Origin: a virus
Strand: one strand, 5' to 3'
Length of the DNA: 40,929 nucleotides
IMG/VR virus record: IMGVR_UViG_3300021057_000098
Span: 1-40,929 of that record
Both the position numbers and the translations under genes were made by a program. Below, piece after piece: positions 21,753 through 30,326 of the stretch; positions within the stretch are counted from its first letter, which is position 1; each line of letters begins with the position of its first letter. Below the pieces are notes generated by a model. It was not told where the DNA came from, ran no database searches, and saw nothing but the letters and a program-made list of their open reading frames with translations.

Positions 21753-23365
21753 TTCAGCAGTACCAACAAAATCTTTCCCGTCGCCGTAACTTTGAAAGTT
21801 ACTGGCAGACGCTTCACGATTATTTTTACATCGAATCCCAAGACGTAAATAGGACCTATTCAGCCGGCAACGAGTTGAATGCGTCGCCACTTTGGGATTC
21901 GACCACGCTTGAAGCCGCGGACGTTTTCGCGTCCGGTTTTATGAATTATCTCACCCCTCCCACGTCCAAGTGGTTTAGGCTACGCCACCGTGATCCCGAG
22001 CTTTCATCTAGCAAGGCCGTCGCTGATTACCTTGAGGACGTCGCCGCCGAAGTAAATTCAGCGATCAACCGATCTAACTTCTACGACCAAATGTTCCCCT
22101 CCTACAAGTCAAGTGGCGTGTATGGAACGGCGCCGCTTTTTGAGGAGGAGGACGAAGAAGACGATATCCGCTTCTATAACCTTCCCGTTAAGCAAGTCGT
22201 CATCGTTGAAGATGCCAGGCAGCGCGTTTGCAAATATTACATCGAGTTTGAATATACGGCCAACCAAGCGGCGAGTCGCTGGGGCCAAGAAGCGCTTTCA
22301 ACCGCCCTAAAAGAGGAAATCAAAGAGGGCCGGGGAGATGAGAAAAAGCACCAATTCTTGCTCTACATCGGACACCGCTATGTTAGAGAAATCCAGAAAT
22401 CCGACAAGAAGAACATGCCGATCGAGGCAAGCTGGATCGACGTCGAAGGCCGGATGATTATCGACGAATCAGGCTATAACGAGTTTCCCGCGTTCTGCCA
22501 CCGCTTTGATAAGCGACCGTTTTTGGCTTGGGGCTTCTCGCCGGCCATGAAGGCTCTACCATTCGCTAGGCTCTTAAATGCGATCTCTAAAACCAATCTT
22601 CGGGCCATGATGAAGGCCACCGATCCACCGATTGCCGTTCCGCATAATGCCTTTCTCGCGCCGTTTAATATGAACCCGAGAGCAATTAACACCTATAAAA
22701 AAGACGCGATGGACACCGGGAAAGATATTTTTTCATTTGGTAACTTTGGCGATCCTCAAGTCGGTCTCACCGCCGTCGAGTATTATTCGGGAAAAGTAAA
22801 AACGCTTATGTACCATGACGTCTTTTTGGCGTTCTCGAATATCACTAAAGACATGAACAACCCCGAAATCATGGAGCGCATCAACGAAAAAATGACCATG
22901 CTCGGGCCTGCCGTCGGACGCTATCTCGATGAGGTTTTAAGCCCAATCATCCAACGGACCATCGGAATCCTCTTTCGCCGTGGCAAACTTCCAGAGCCGC
23001 CAGCCGAGCTTATGATGGACCCCAACTATGAGATTGATTTTGTCGGCGTCCTGGCCCAATCCCAGCGCAGGGCTGAACTGAATACGCTGATTACAGGCCT
23101 TTCAATGGTCGGTCAATTGGCTCAATTCTCGCCTGAAGTCTTAGACAAGATCGACCCGGATAAGGTAACCGACGAGGTTTGGAGCATCACCGGCGCCCCA
23201 GTCAAAGTGCTTCGGGATGACGACGAGGTCCGTCAAATCAGGGAAGGCCGCGCCGAGGCCTCGATGAAGAATCAGGAAATCGCTGAAATGGCCGCTGGCG
23301 CCCAGATCGCTAAAGACGCAGGCGCTGCCGATGCCGCGTTTGCCAAGGCCAAGGAAGGTAAATGA
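21701..23365 (+). CDS. Portal protein (podovirus head-to-tail connector)
   Basis: The 554-residue protein fits the T7-type head-to-tail connector family in length and motifs: R-R-N-F-E-S-Y-W-Q-T-L-H-D-Y-F-Y (26-41), T-L-E-A-A-D-V-F-A-S-G-F-M-N-Y-L-T-P-P-T-S-K-W-F (about 65-88) and A-P-F-N-M-N-P. It forms the ring at the packaging vertex and binds the tail tubular protein. I take ATG 21701. The C-terminal region is Ala/Glu/Lys-rich and helical, ending at an overlap with the next gene. Confidence 0.92.
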   Translation: MPQTKSVTPSKPRAEELIQQYQQNLSRRRNFESYWQTLHDYFYIESQDVNRTYSAGNELNASPLWDSTTLEAADVFASGFMNYLTPPTSKWFRLRHRDPELSSSKAVADYLEDVAAEVNSAINRSNFYDQMFPSYKSSGVYGTAPLFEEEDEEDDIRFYNLPVKQVVIVEDARQRVCKYYIEFEYTANQAASRWGQEALSTALKEEIKEGRGDEKKHQFLLYIGHRYVREIQKSDKKNMPIEASWIDVEGRMIIDESGYNEFPAFCHRFDKRPFLAWGFSPAMKALPFARLLNAISKTNLRAMMKATDPPIAVPHNAFLAPFNMNPRAINTYKKDAMDTGKDIFSFGNFGDPQVGLTAVEYYSGKVKTLMYHDVFLAFSNITKDMNNPEIMERINEKMTMLGPAVGRYLDEVLSPIIQRTIGILFRRGKLPEPPAELMMDPNYEIDFVGVLAQSQRRAELNTLITGLSMVGQLAQFSPEVLDKIDPDKVTDEVWSITGAPVKVLRDDDEVRQIREGRAEASMKNQEIAEMAAGAQIAKDAGAADAAFAKAKEGK

Positions 23366-23613
23366 TCGACTTAAGAAATATCGAAGACGTTCGTATGCTT
23401 CAATCGAATCTCAGGTCTTCGCTTGATACGCCACAAGGCAAAGAGGTTGTGAAGTGGCTCGAAGAAATTTGCGGTTGGTATGACTTTAGCGAGACCAACC
23501 CCAATTTAATCCAAATTAAACACGGGAAGCGTCAAGTTTTAGCGACGATTAAGACGCTTCTTGAGTGCAAAGCAGAAGTAATCGTCGCGGTAGCAACTAA
23601 CCAGGAGCAATAA
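23362..23613 (+). CDS. Hypothetical protein between portal and scaffold, 83 aa
   Basis: ATG 23362 overlaps the portal TGA. The protein is helical, with V-R-M-L-Q-S-N-L-R-S-S-L-D-T-P-Q-G-K-E-V and I-K-H-G-K-R-Q-V-L-A-T-I-K-T-L-L. A small helical protein at this place is usual in this phage type. Function unknown, perhaps an assembly factor. Confidence 0.6.
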   Translation: MIDLRNIEDVRMLQSNLRSSLDTPQGKEVVKWLEEICGWYDFSETNPNLIQIKHGKRQVLATIKTLLECKAEVIVAVATNQEQ

Positions 23614-23617
23614 CAAA

Positions 23618-24481
23618 GTGGAAAATCCTGTGACCCCTCTTGTGGAGAATCCAGAGACCCCAAAAGCACCAGAAGCACCGAAGCCGCAAGCGCCGTCCGA
23701 GTTTAGCTGGAAGACTCAGCTTGCATCCGACTTCGCCAATAGCCCGACGATGCAGAAATTTCCAGACACGAAAGAAGGCTTTAACGAGGCAGTCAAAAGC
23801 CATCTTTTACTTGAGAAGCTTTTAGGCTACGAGAAGGTTCCTATTCCCAAATCGAAGGATGACGCGGCCGCTTGGGACGTCTTCTCGAAAGCCATGAGAA
23901 TCCCGGAAAAGCCAGACGGCTACGCGCTTCCCGACGTCGAAATCCCCGAATCTATGAAGGGGCTTTCATTCGACAAAAAGAAGTTTGCCGAGATCGTCCA
24001 TGCTAATAAGCTGACGCCCGATGCCGCAAAAGGCCTTTGGGAAGCTTATACGACGATGACGAAGCAGGCTTATGCTGTCGCAACGAAGGAGCATCAGGAA
24101 AAGATCAACGCCACGATCAATCAGCTGCGCGGCGAGTGGGGCGATGCCTATCAGTCGAAGATTGAGCTTGGTCAGATGGTTATCAATAAATTCTCGGATA
24201 ACCAGGAGACCAATGATTATATTACGGCTACTCTCTCCAAGGACCCGAACGGAATCCGGTTTTTGGCGAAGATCGCTGAGCAGTTTGCCGAGAATAAAAT
24301 CGGTGACTTTAAGTATCAGCGTCATTCGCTGACGCCAGAGGAGGCCCAAAGGGAGGCTGATTCAATCCGTAACGATATGAATCATCCTTACAACAACGAA
24401 AAGGCTCCGCAGGCAGAAAGAGATCGCGCCATCGATTATGTGAATAGTTTAATCGGTATCGCAAGAAGGCCCAGAGGATAA
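23618..24481 (+). CDS. Capsid scaffolding-like protein
   Basis: The 287-residue protein starts at GTG 23618 with AGGAG upstream. The first 30 residues are Pro/Ala/Glu-rich and disordered. Then come helices with P-E-K-P-D-G-Y-A-L-P (about 92-101), a long coiled region and an L-T-P-E-E-A-Q-R-E-A helix near the C-terminus. Position directly ahead of the major capsid gene, length, acidic disordered start and helical body all fit a scaffold. No protease motif is seen. Confidence 0.75.
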   Translation: MENPVTPLVENPETPKAPEAPKPQAPSEFSWKTQLASDFANSPTMQKFPDTKEGFNEAVKSHLLLEKLLGYEKVPIPKSKDDAAAWDVFSKAMRIPEKPDGYALPDVEIPESMKGLSFDKKKFAEIVHANKLTPDAAKGLWEAYTTMTKQAYAVATKEHQEKINATINQLRGEWGDAYQSKIELGQMVINKFSDNQETNDYITATLSKDPNGIRFLAKIAEQFAENKIGDFKYQRHSLTPEEAQREADSIRNDMNHPYNNEKAPQAERDRAIDYVNSLIGIARRPRG

Positions 24482-24642
24482 GCGAAAAGCCCCAAAAGGT
24501 CTTTTGTAAAGGTCGGCCGGACAAGCTTAAATGCCCCGGCAAATAGCAGGCGTAAGAGGCGACCCTCCTAAAGAGGACAATCAAATCCCAAGCGTTTAAT
24601 TCGTTGGTTTTTGTTGAACTCTAAAAATAGGAGGGGCCAAAA

Positions 24643-25530
24643 ATGGCCGACACTCAGAATATCGTATACGCGCAAGCGTATGCGCAGAACATCATGCAAT
24701 TGGCTCAGTCGAAGTATTCCAAGCTGATGCCGATTGTGTATATGAAGCCGAACGTCAAGGCAAAGACCTTCTTCCAGGATCAGATCGGGAAATGGTCTAT
24801 GTCAACAAAGGGTGGACGCAACGTCCAGACCCCGAATAACGACCCGAATCTCGGACGCCGCATGGGCACGCTTGTCGATTACCACGACAATCGTATGCTT
24901 GACCGTGGCGACGAGCTTCGGATGATCTCCGATCCCCGCTCTGCCTATACGATCGCCGCGGCGCAGGCTCTTGGCCGTCAGATCGATACGGTTATCGCCA
25001 ATAGGATTCTGGCGACCGCTAATCACGGCGAGACGGGTTCGTCCACGATCACCCTCGGCACGACCGCTATCGCGGCTCACGTTAACCCGACCGGGACTTC
25101 CACCGGAACGCCGGCGACTCTCACTTTCGCCCGTGTCCGCAGCGTCAAGAGGGTTCTCGACCTCGAAGACGTGGAAATGGAAGATCGCGTGTTCGTCGTT
25201 AGCCCCCACGCGATGGATCACCTCTTGAACACCACGCAGGCGACCTCCTCGGACTATGCGGCCGTCAAAGCCCTTGTCCGCGGTGAAATTGATACCTGGA
25301 TGGGCTTCAAGTGGATCGTCTCGACGAATCTCTCGTCCTCGGGCACTATCACCAGCTGCTTTGCGATGCAGCGCTATGGCCTCTGCCTGGCGCTCGGTAG
25401 CGAGCCGCTAGTGCGTACCGACGAACGTGCCGACATGTCTTATTCTTGGCAGGTCTATTACGAGCTGAATATCGGCGCCGTCCGTTTGGAGGAAGCCCGA
25501 GTCGTTCAGGTCGACGTAACTAGCGAATAA
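24643..25530 (+). CDS. Major capsid protein
   Basis: The 295-residue protein has a strong ribosome binding site (GGAGGGG) and begins with A-D-T-Q-N-I-V-Y-A-Q-A-Y-A-Q-N-I-M-Q-L. It matches the podovirus capsid family in length and pattern, including R-M-G-T-L-V-D-Y-H-D-N-R-M-L-D-R-G-D-E-L-R-M-I-S-D-P and F-V-V-S-P-H-A-M-D-H-L-L. An insert-like Thr/Gly/Ala-rich stretch (about 130-160) probably forms a surface loop. The preceding 160-base gap (24482-24642) contains weak stem-loops but no clear promoter. Confidence 0.88.
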   Translation: MADTQNIVYAQAYAQNIMQLAQSKYSKLMPIVYMKPNVKAKTFFQDQIGKWSMSTKGGRNVQTPNNDPNLGRRMGTLVDYHDNRMLDRGDELRMISDPRSAYTIAAAQALGRQIDTVIANRILATANHGETGSSTITLGTTAIAAHVNPTGTSTGTPATLTFARVRSVKRVLDLEDVEMEDRVFVVSPHAMDHLLNTTQATSSDYAAVKALVRGEIDTWMGFKWIVSTNLSSSGTITSCFAMQRYGLCLALGSEPLVRTDERADMSYSWQVYYELNIGAVRLEEARVVQVDVTSE

Positions 25531-25558
25531 CACGCTATAGGCGAAAAGGAGAAATAAA

Positions 25559-26056
25559 ATGCCGAGTGCATATTTTGGAGCGAATACAACGAAGTTCAAC
25601 GCAGGCGGCTCGGGCGATAACATCATCGCCGATGGCCAGATCAAATCCGTCGAAAAGATATGGCTTGATAGCTACTCTTTCGTAGCTGGCAATCCTACCA
25701 AGACGACGATTGATATTGCCATTCTGCCTGCGGGTAGGAGGCTGGTCGGAATCGATGTGATGATTGCGACCACGACTTCCCAGACGAACGGAACGTTGTC
25801 GTTGGGCTGGTCCGAAGATGCGACGTTCGGGACAATCATGTCACCCGTCACGATCACGCATAACGCGACCCTCTCGACGATCTCGCTTCCGACCGGTGGT
25901 ATTCTTGGCAACGTCGTTACGATTGGTGGCCCCGATGCGTTTAAGATCGGCGCTTTCCAAGAAGAAGCGACGGGAACCAAGACCACGATCACGCTCCAGA
26001 TCAACAACTGGACGATGACGAACGGGACCGTTAAAACGCGCGTCCGTTACGTCTAA
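25559..26056 (+). CDS. Probable head decoration or minor virion protein, 165 aa
   Basis: The start ATG 25559 lies behind AAGGAGAA. The protein is Gly/Thr/Ile-rich and predicted nearly all beta, which fits a small capsid-surface protein. It lies between the capsid gene and a strong terminator, so it shares the capsid transcript. I do not recognise a named family. Confidence 0.6.
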   Translation: MPSAYFGANTTKFNAGGSGDNIIADGQIKSVEKIWLDSYSFVAGNPTKTTIDIAILPAGRRLVGIDVMIATTTSQTNGTLSLGWSEDATFGTIMSPVTITHNATLSTISLPTGGILGNVVTIGGPDAFKIGAFQEEATGTKTTITLQINNWTMTNGTVKTRVRYV

Positions 26057-26063
26057 AAAAATG

Positions 26064-26109
26064 GCCGGGCAAAGGGGCGTTATGAGCGCCCTTTTGTCCG
26101 GCTCTTTCT
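26064..26109. terminator. Strong, possibly bidirectional terminator inside the virion operon
   Basis: A 16-bp stem (26064-26079 with 26087-26102, two G-T wobbles) encloses the loop TTATGAG. TCTTTCTT follows on the + strand, and seven A precede the stem (26055-26061), giving a T-run on the other strand. It separates the capsid pair from the tail genes and would keep capsid transcripts more abundant than tail transcripts. Confidence 0.85.
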
Positions 26110-26124
26110 TAAAGAAGGGGATTT

Positions 26125-26733
26125 ATGGCGACCTATACGACCATCGGGCTTTGTAACCACGCGCTTGTATTATGCGGCGCCTCTCCAATTACGAGCCTCA
26201 CCCAAGACACGCCGAACGCTCGGGCTTTAAACGCTGTCTTTGAAAACGCAAGAAAAGGCTTTCTTACGGAGTGCCGCTGGACCTTCGCGCTGACCCGGTC
26301 CTCGCTCGCTACAAGCGCCACCGTCATGGCTTGGCTTCATGATGAAGAATCTTATGTTTTTGACCGTCCTTCTGGTGCTTTAAGAGTTTGGGAAGTGTCG
26401 GACATTGAGGCTATTTGGCGTGAGGAAGGAAATTACATTATCTCGAATACCGCTAGCCTGGGAACGCTTTACACCGTAGATCACTCCGAAGTCGGCCTTT
26501 GGCGTCCGAAAGCGATCATCGCTTTTATGGACAAGCTCTGCTCGGATATCTGCTTTATGATTTTGAACTCTGGAACGAAGGCGCAAGCCTTCTTAGAGAA
26601 GTATCAAAAAGTCTCGCTCCCGGCGGCTATGGCCGAGGAATCGCAGACCGGAACTCATCAACAGGTCCAAGATGACGCCTGGCTTAAATCCAAATTTGGC
26701 GACGGCGGCAATCCTACAAGGTCATACAGCTAA
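26125..26733 (+). CDS. Tail tubular protein A-like (T7 gp11 type)
   Basis: The 202-residue protein has the family start L-C-N-H-A-L-V-L-C-G-A-S-P-I-T-S-L-x-Q-D-T-P-N-A-R-A-L-N and C-R-W-T-F-A-L-T-R (49-57). It forms the ring between portal and tail nozzle. Its stop overlaps the next start (TAATG). Confidence 0.9.
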   Translation: MATYTTIGLCNHALVLCGASPITSLTQDTPNARALNAVFENARKGFLTECRWTFALTRSSLATSATVMAWLHDEESYVFDRPSGALRVWEVSDIEAIWREEGNYIISNTASLGTLYTVDHSEVGLWRPKAIIAFMDKLCSDICFMILNSGTKAQAFLEKYQKVSLPAAMAEESQTGTHQQVQDDAWLKSKFGDGGNPTRSYS

Positions 26734-26909
26734 TGAGAAGGTTCATTATCGGATTTGTTTTAGGCTTTTTAATTGGAAGCACCTACGTCGGATGGGCCAA
26801 AACCGAAATGGAGTCGTCCGACGCGGAATCCGTTGTCGGGTATGGGTATAACGGCACCACGCTTGTCGCGATTAAGGTCGACGCCGACGGCGTCGTTCAG
26901 GTGAACTAA
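26733..26909 (+). CDS. Small protein with signal-like helix, paralogous to tail fibre N-terminus, 58 aa
   Basis: ATG 26733 overlaps the previous TAA, and its own TAA overlaps ATG 26909 of the fibre gene. Residues 1-22 form a signal or membrane helix (R-R-F-I-I-G-F-V-L-G-F-L-I-G). The remaining 35 residues (S-S-D-A-E-S-V-V-x-Y-G-x-N-G-T-x-x-A-I-K-V-D-A-D-G-V-V) match residues 24-58 of the fibre, so the two arose by duplication. It may bind the same virion partner. Confidence 0.6.
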   Translation: MRRFIIGFVLGFLIGSTYVGWAKTEMESSDAESVVGYGYNGTTLVAIKVDADGVVQVN

Positions 26910-29755
26910 TGAAGCGCATCCTTGCCATCCTATTATCGGTCCTTTTACTGGCTTCCCCAAGCCTTGCCAAAGACGAATCATCCTCTAGAGACGCAGCCTC
27001 CGTCGTTCTGTACGGAAACAATAATGGGACAATTGTCCCGATCAAAGTCGACGCAACCGGAGTGGTTGATATTTCGGGAGCGGGCGTTAACGACGCTGAA
27101 TATCTTGTTTCTACGGCTCATGCCGATCTAAGCGCCGAGGACGTTGTCACCGAAGGCTATATGGTTGATTACACCAATGGCGCTGGAACAGGCACGTTTG
27201 CGGTCGATACGACAGAAATGGATGCGGCCGACACTTTCGGCGATGGCACTCAAACCTCAATCACGCATACTTACGACTTTTCCTCAGGTACTGATCCGAC
27301 TGTCGCTTATTCGACAAACCGCGCTCATTTAACAGGAAATGTCGGAGGAACATTCGGCTATCGCGTCACCAATAACAGTTTGCCAGGATCAATGGAAATG
27401 GGCCTCGCGACGGCTTACGGTGGTTATTTTGGACGCGTTGGGACCGGCCTTGGAGGTTTTGCTTTCCCCGATGCTGGAGACATTGTTCCTATTCGCAATC
27501 TCGGATTGGACGATGGGAACGTCAATATCGGCCGCGATGGTTTCCGCTTCGGATCGTTTATCGGCTACGACCTGAACCTCGCCGATGACGCGGTAATCGG
27601 CGACGACCTGGGAGTCTCTGGTCAGGTGTCCTTTGGCAATCCAGCCGCAACCTCGAATCAGATGTATGTCACGAACGGCCTTGGGACGACCGGACTCGTC
27701 GTTTATGCCCTTTCGACGACAAGTACGATTCCCGTCATGCTCCTCGAATCCACCGGGACCTCTGCCTCAAATTACACGTTACAGACTTTCTCTGGGAATG
27801 GCTCAGGCATCATCCATTACGACAGCGGCCCGGTCGTCATCAACGAAGGTGGCGGCACGGCGGTTGATTTGCGCGTCGAATCCGATTCCAACACCCACGC
27901 GATCTTTGTCGACGCGTCTGCCAACACTACCGGATTCAATGAAAGCTCTCCCGTCTACAACATCGACATCAACTCTACGGTGGCCGGAGATCGAGGAATC
28001 AACCTCGATTGGTCAGGAAATGGTAGCACAGGCATTTATGTCAGCGGCACAGGCGCCCAAACATCCTCAAATTATGGTTTCATTGTCCAACACTTAACCA
28101 CGAACACGACAACCGACGGACTAGAAAAGATCGGCTTTCAAATTAACTCAACAGGGAATTTTACTGGTGGCGCTGGAACCGCGAACAAGAACTATGGCGG
28201 TTATTTTACTGCTTCCGGCGGCGATGAGAATTGGGCGATCTATGCACCGACCGGAGACACCTATGTCGGCGGCGATCTTTGGATGACAGACGACAACTGG
28301 ACCGGTCTCGGCTCGTCCGCTGGACGAATTGAGTTCGATGACCAATCAACCGACGAAGTCTTAATCAAAAATGCCTACCTTGGCGTTGGCGATGTGACTC
28401 AACCGCGCGGTGAGCTTCACGTCAGCGGTACGGCTGGACAGATTTGGTTCACTGATAGCGATACGTCGGTCGATTACAAGCACTGGCGATGGAGGGCAAC
28501 GGACGAGTCGTGGTACTTCGAGCTAATCAATGATGCCGTAAGCGCCTCGACTGTTTTTATTCAGGCAACTAGGGCGGGGATGACCGCTTCGGAATATCGT
28601 CTCGTAAATGGGAAATTTGTCCTCGGAAGCGGCTCGGCTGGTTTCGAGATGGACGACGATGGGGACGGCGCTTTGACGATGAAGGCGCGGGGCGATGGAT
28701 CAAACGAAGATTTGACGCTGAACTTGGACGACACGGCAAATACGGCCTTCTGGTCCTCTAGTACCGGATTAAATAAGTGGGCTATTGCAAACGGCACCGG
28801 CGACACGGAATTTTATCTCTACAGCGATTTTACTGACGCGAGCAATTATAGCCGATTGGAACTTGCAACACAGACGAGCAATTCGGTGATTGGTATTTTA
28901 TCGCGCGGGGCTGGAACTGTTAGCCCACAAGCTCTTGAAATTGGCACCGTTGGCGTTACAGACCTTTATTTCACCACGCAGAACGTCATTCGATGGTATG
29001 TGAAATCAAACGGTCATTTGGTTTCAAACTCCGATAATTCATACGATATAGGGGAAAGCGGAGCGAAGCGCCCACGGAACGTTTACGTCGGCACCGACGT
29101 CTTTGTCGCCACCGAGGCCTATGATGCGACCGGATGGAACGGCGATCTTTCCGTCCCAACAAAGGACGCGGTTCGTGACAAATTTGAATCTCTCTCGAGC
29201 GGTGGCGATGGAATGCCTAACGGGGGCTATTTCGTCGGCACTCGCTATTACTATGGATGGCCATATTTTACAAATAACAATACTGGTAATGCTCTTGTGG
29301 CAGACCGTCTTTATGCGCGGCCCTTTATGGTTGGCAAGACAACCACGTTCGAGCGAATCGGATGCAATATCCTCACGGCTGCGGCATCTTCAAGTATTCG
29401 TATCGGGATATATAACTTTGAGAATGGCCTGCCGACGTCTCTAGTTCTCGATGCTGGAACCGTGGATTCAAGCTCAACTGGTGTCAAAGAAATCACGATC
29501 AGCCAACAATTAACACCCGGCGCTTATGCCTTCGCCTGGGTATCGAATGGGACGCCAACCCCAATAGCTACTGGCGCCCCAGGGACAGGTGATGTTGAAT
29601 ATTTTTGGGGCGCCCCGGACACAAGCACCGGATCAACGATCCGTCAGGCTTATTACGCATTTACATACGCCGCCCTACCCGCAAACTTTAGTTCAAGCGT
29701 TACCTACGATACGAGCAATAACCCAGCCGCCGTATTCTTGAGGGATGCATCATGA
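26909..29755 (+). CDS. Tail fibre / receptor-binding protein with N-terminal signal-like sequence
   Basis: The 948-residue protein starts with K-R-I-L-A-I-L-L-S-V-L-L-L-A-S-P-S-L-A, a textbook signal peptide, unusual for a virion protein. Residues 24-60 are a short domain shared with the preceding small protein. The long body is Gly/Ser/Thr/Asn/Asp-rich and beta-repetitive, with W-x-S-N-G-H-L-x-S-x-S-D-N-S-Y-D-I-G-x-S-G-A-K-R-P-R-N-V-Y-V-G-T (about 692-728), the fibre segment often found before the knob. The last 200 residues form a beta-rich tip (Y-F-V-G-T-R-Y-Y-Y-G-W). It probably binds host surface sugars. Confidence 0.82.
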   Translation: MKRILAILLSVLLLASPSLAKDESSSRDAASVVLYGNNNGTIVPIKVDATGVVDISGAGVNDAEYLVSTAHADLSAEDVVTEGYMVDYTNGAGTGTFAVDTTEMDAADTFGDGTQTSITHTYDFSSGTDPTVAYSTNRAHLTGNVGGTFGYRVTNNSLPGSMEMGLATAYGGYFGRVGTGLGGFAFPDAGDIVPIRNLGLDDGNVNIGRDGFRFGSFIGYDLNLADDAVIGDDLGVSGQVSFGNPAATSNQMYVTNGLGTTGLVVYALSTTSTIPVMLLESTGTSASNYTLQTFSGNGSGIIHYDSGPVVINEGGGTAVDLRVESDSNTHAIFVDASANTTGFNESSPVYNIDINSTVAGDRGINLDWSGNGSTGIYVSGTGAQTSSNYGFIVQHLTTNTTTDGLEKIGFQINSTGNFTGGAGTANKNYGGYFTASGGDENWAIYAPTGDTYVGGDLWMTDDNWTGLGSSAGRIEFDDQSTDEVLIKNAYLGVGDVTQPRGELHVSGTAGQIWFTDSDTSVDYKHWRWRATDESWYFELINDAVSASTVFIQATRAGMTASEYRLVNGKFVLGSGSAGFEMDDDGDGALTMKARGDGSNEDLTLNLDDTANTAFWSSSTGLNKWAIANGTGDTEFYLYSDFTDASNYSRLELATQTSNSVIGILSRGAGTVSPQALEIGTVGVTDLYFTTQNVIRWYVKSNGHLVSNSDNSYDIGESGAKRPRNVYVGTDVFVATEAYDATGWNGDLSVPTKDAVRDKFESLSSGGDGMPNGGYFVGTRYYYGWPYFTNNNTGNALVADRLYARPFMVGKTTTFERIGCNILTAAASSSIRIGIYNFENGLPTSLVLDAGTVDSSSTGVKEITISQQLTPGAYAFAWVSNGTPTPIATGAPGTGDVEYFWGAPDTSTGSTIRQAYYAFTYAALPANFSSSVTYDTSNNPAAVFLRDAS

Positions 29756-30075
29756 TTAAAAAACTGTTCATCAGTTTATATCTATTAAATTTTACAGCAA
29801 CCCATCTACTCGCTGCTACCGCCGAGGTAAAAGTTTACGACAGAAACGGAAATTTGATTGCAACCGAAACCGTCGAATTGCCTCCACCGGACCCGGTTGA
29901 AACCGCTAAGGTTTCCGATAAGAGCGAGTATTCGACGCACGTTTTTAAAAATATGACGCCAGCCGAAGCCGATGCATGGATTCAGGCAAACGTCACGGAT
30001 TTAGCCAGTGCAAAAATTGCACTGCGCAGGATGGCCAGAGTTCTTATGTACCTAGTCAGAAGAAGCGATTTATAA
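29752..30075 (+). CDS. Exported small protein, 107 aa
   Basis: ATG 29752 overlaps the fibre TGA. Residues 1-22 are a signal peptide (K-K-L-F-I-S-L-Y-L-L-N-F-T-A-T-H-L-L-A-A), the middle has a short beta-hairpin and a proline-rich stretch, and the C-terminal half is a helix pair (M-T-P-A-E-A-D-A-W-I). No named family. It belongs to the run of signal-bearing products at 26733-30326. Confidence 0.55.
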   Translation: MIKKLFISLYLLNFTATHLLAATAEVKVYDRNGNLIATETVELPPPDPVETAKVSDKSEYSTHVFKNMTPAEADAWIQANVTDLASAKIALRRMARVLMYLVRRSDL

Positions 30076-30086
30076 AGGGGGCAAGT

Positions 30087-30326
30087 GTGAGACACATTAT
30101 CAGTCTATGGATTTTCTTTATCTCGACAAGCGCCTTCGCAGCCGACACCTATACAAAAGTCGGTGAAAATACGCTTGAGATTACAAAGACCGTCGAACAA
30201 AAACAGAAATTTACCATTAATGAACTTGAATTCAGAAAAAATAACTTAGAAGCGTCTCTTGCGGAAGTAAACGCGCTTATAAGCAAAGCCCAAGAAATAG
30301 GAATCGAATCCAACATTGAAGGTTGA
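30087..30326 (+). CDS. Exported small coiled-coil protein, 79 aa
   Basis: I choose GTG 30087 behind AAAGGGGG; an upstream frame would overlap the previous gene. Residues 1-20 are a signal peptide (R-H-I-I-S-L-W-I-F-F-I-S-T-S-A-F-A-A), and residues 35-78 form a helix of coiled-coil type (F-T-I-N-E-L-E-F-R-K-N-N-L-E-A-S-L-A-E-V). The second part resembles small chaperone-like proteins beside tail genes. The role is unknown. Confidence 0.55.
   Translation: MRHIISLWIFFISTSAFAADTYTKVGENTLEITKTVEQKQKFTINELEFRKNNLEASLAEVNALISKAQEIGIESNIEG

Noticed and set aside
26909-29755. Diversity-generating retroelement acting on the tail fibre
   Set aside because: No reverse transcriptase gene and no template repeat are present in the window.
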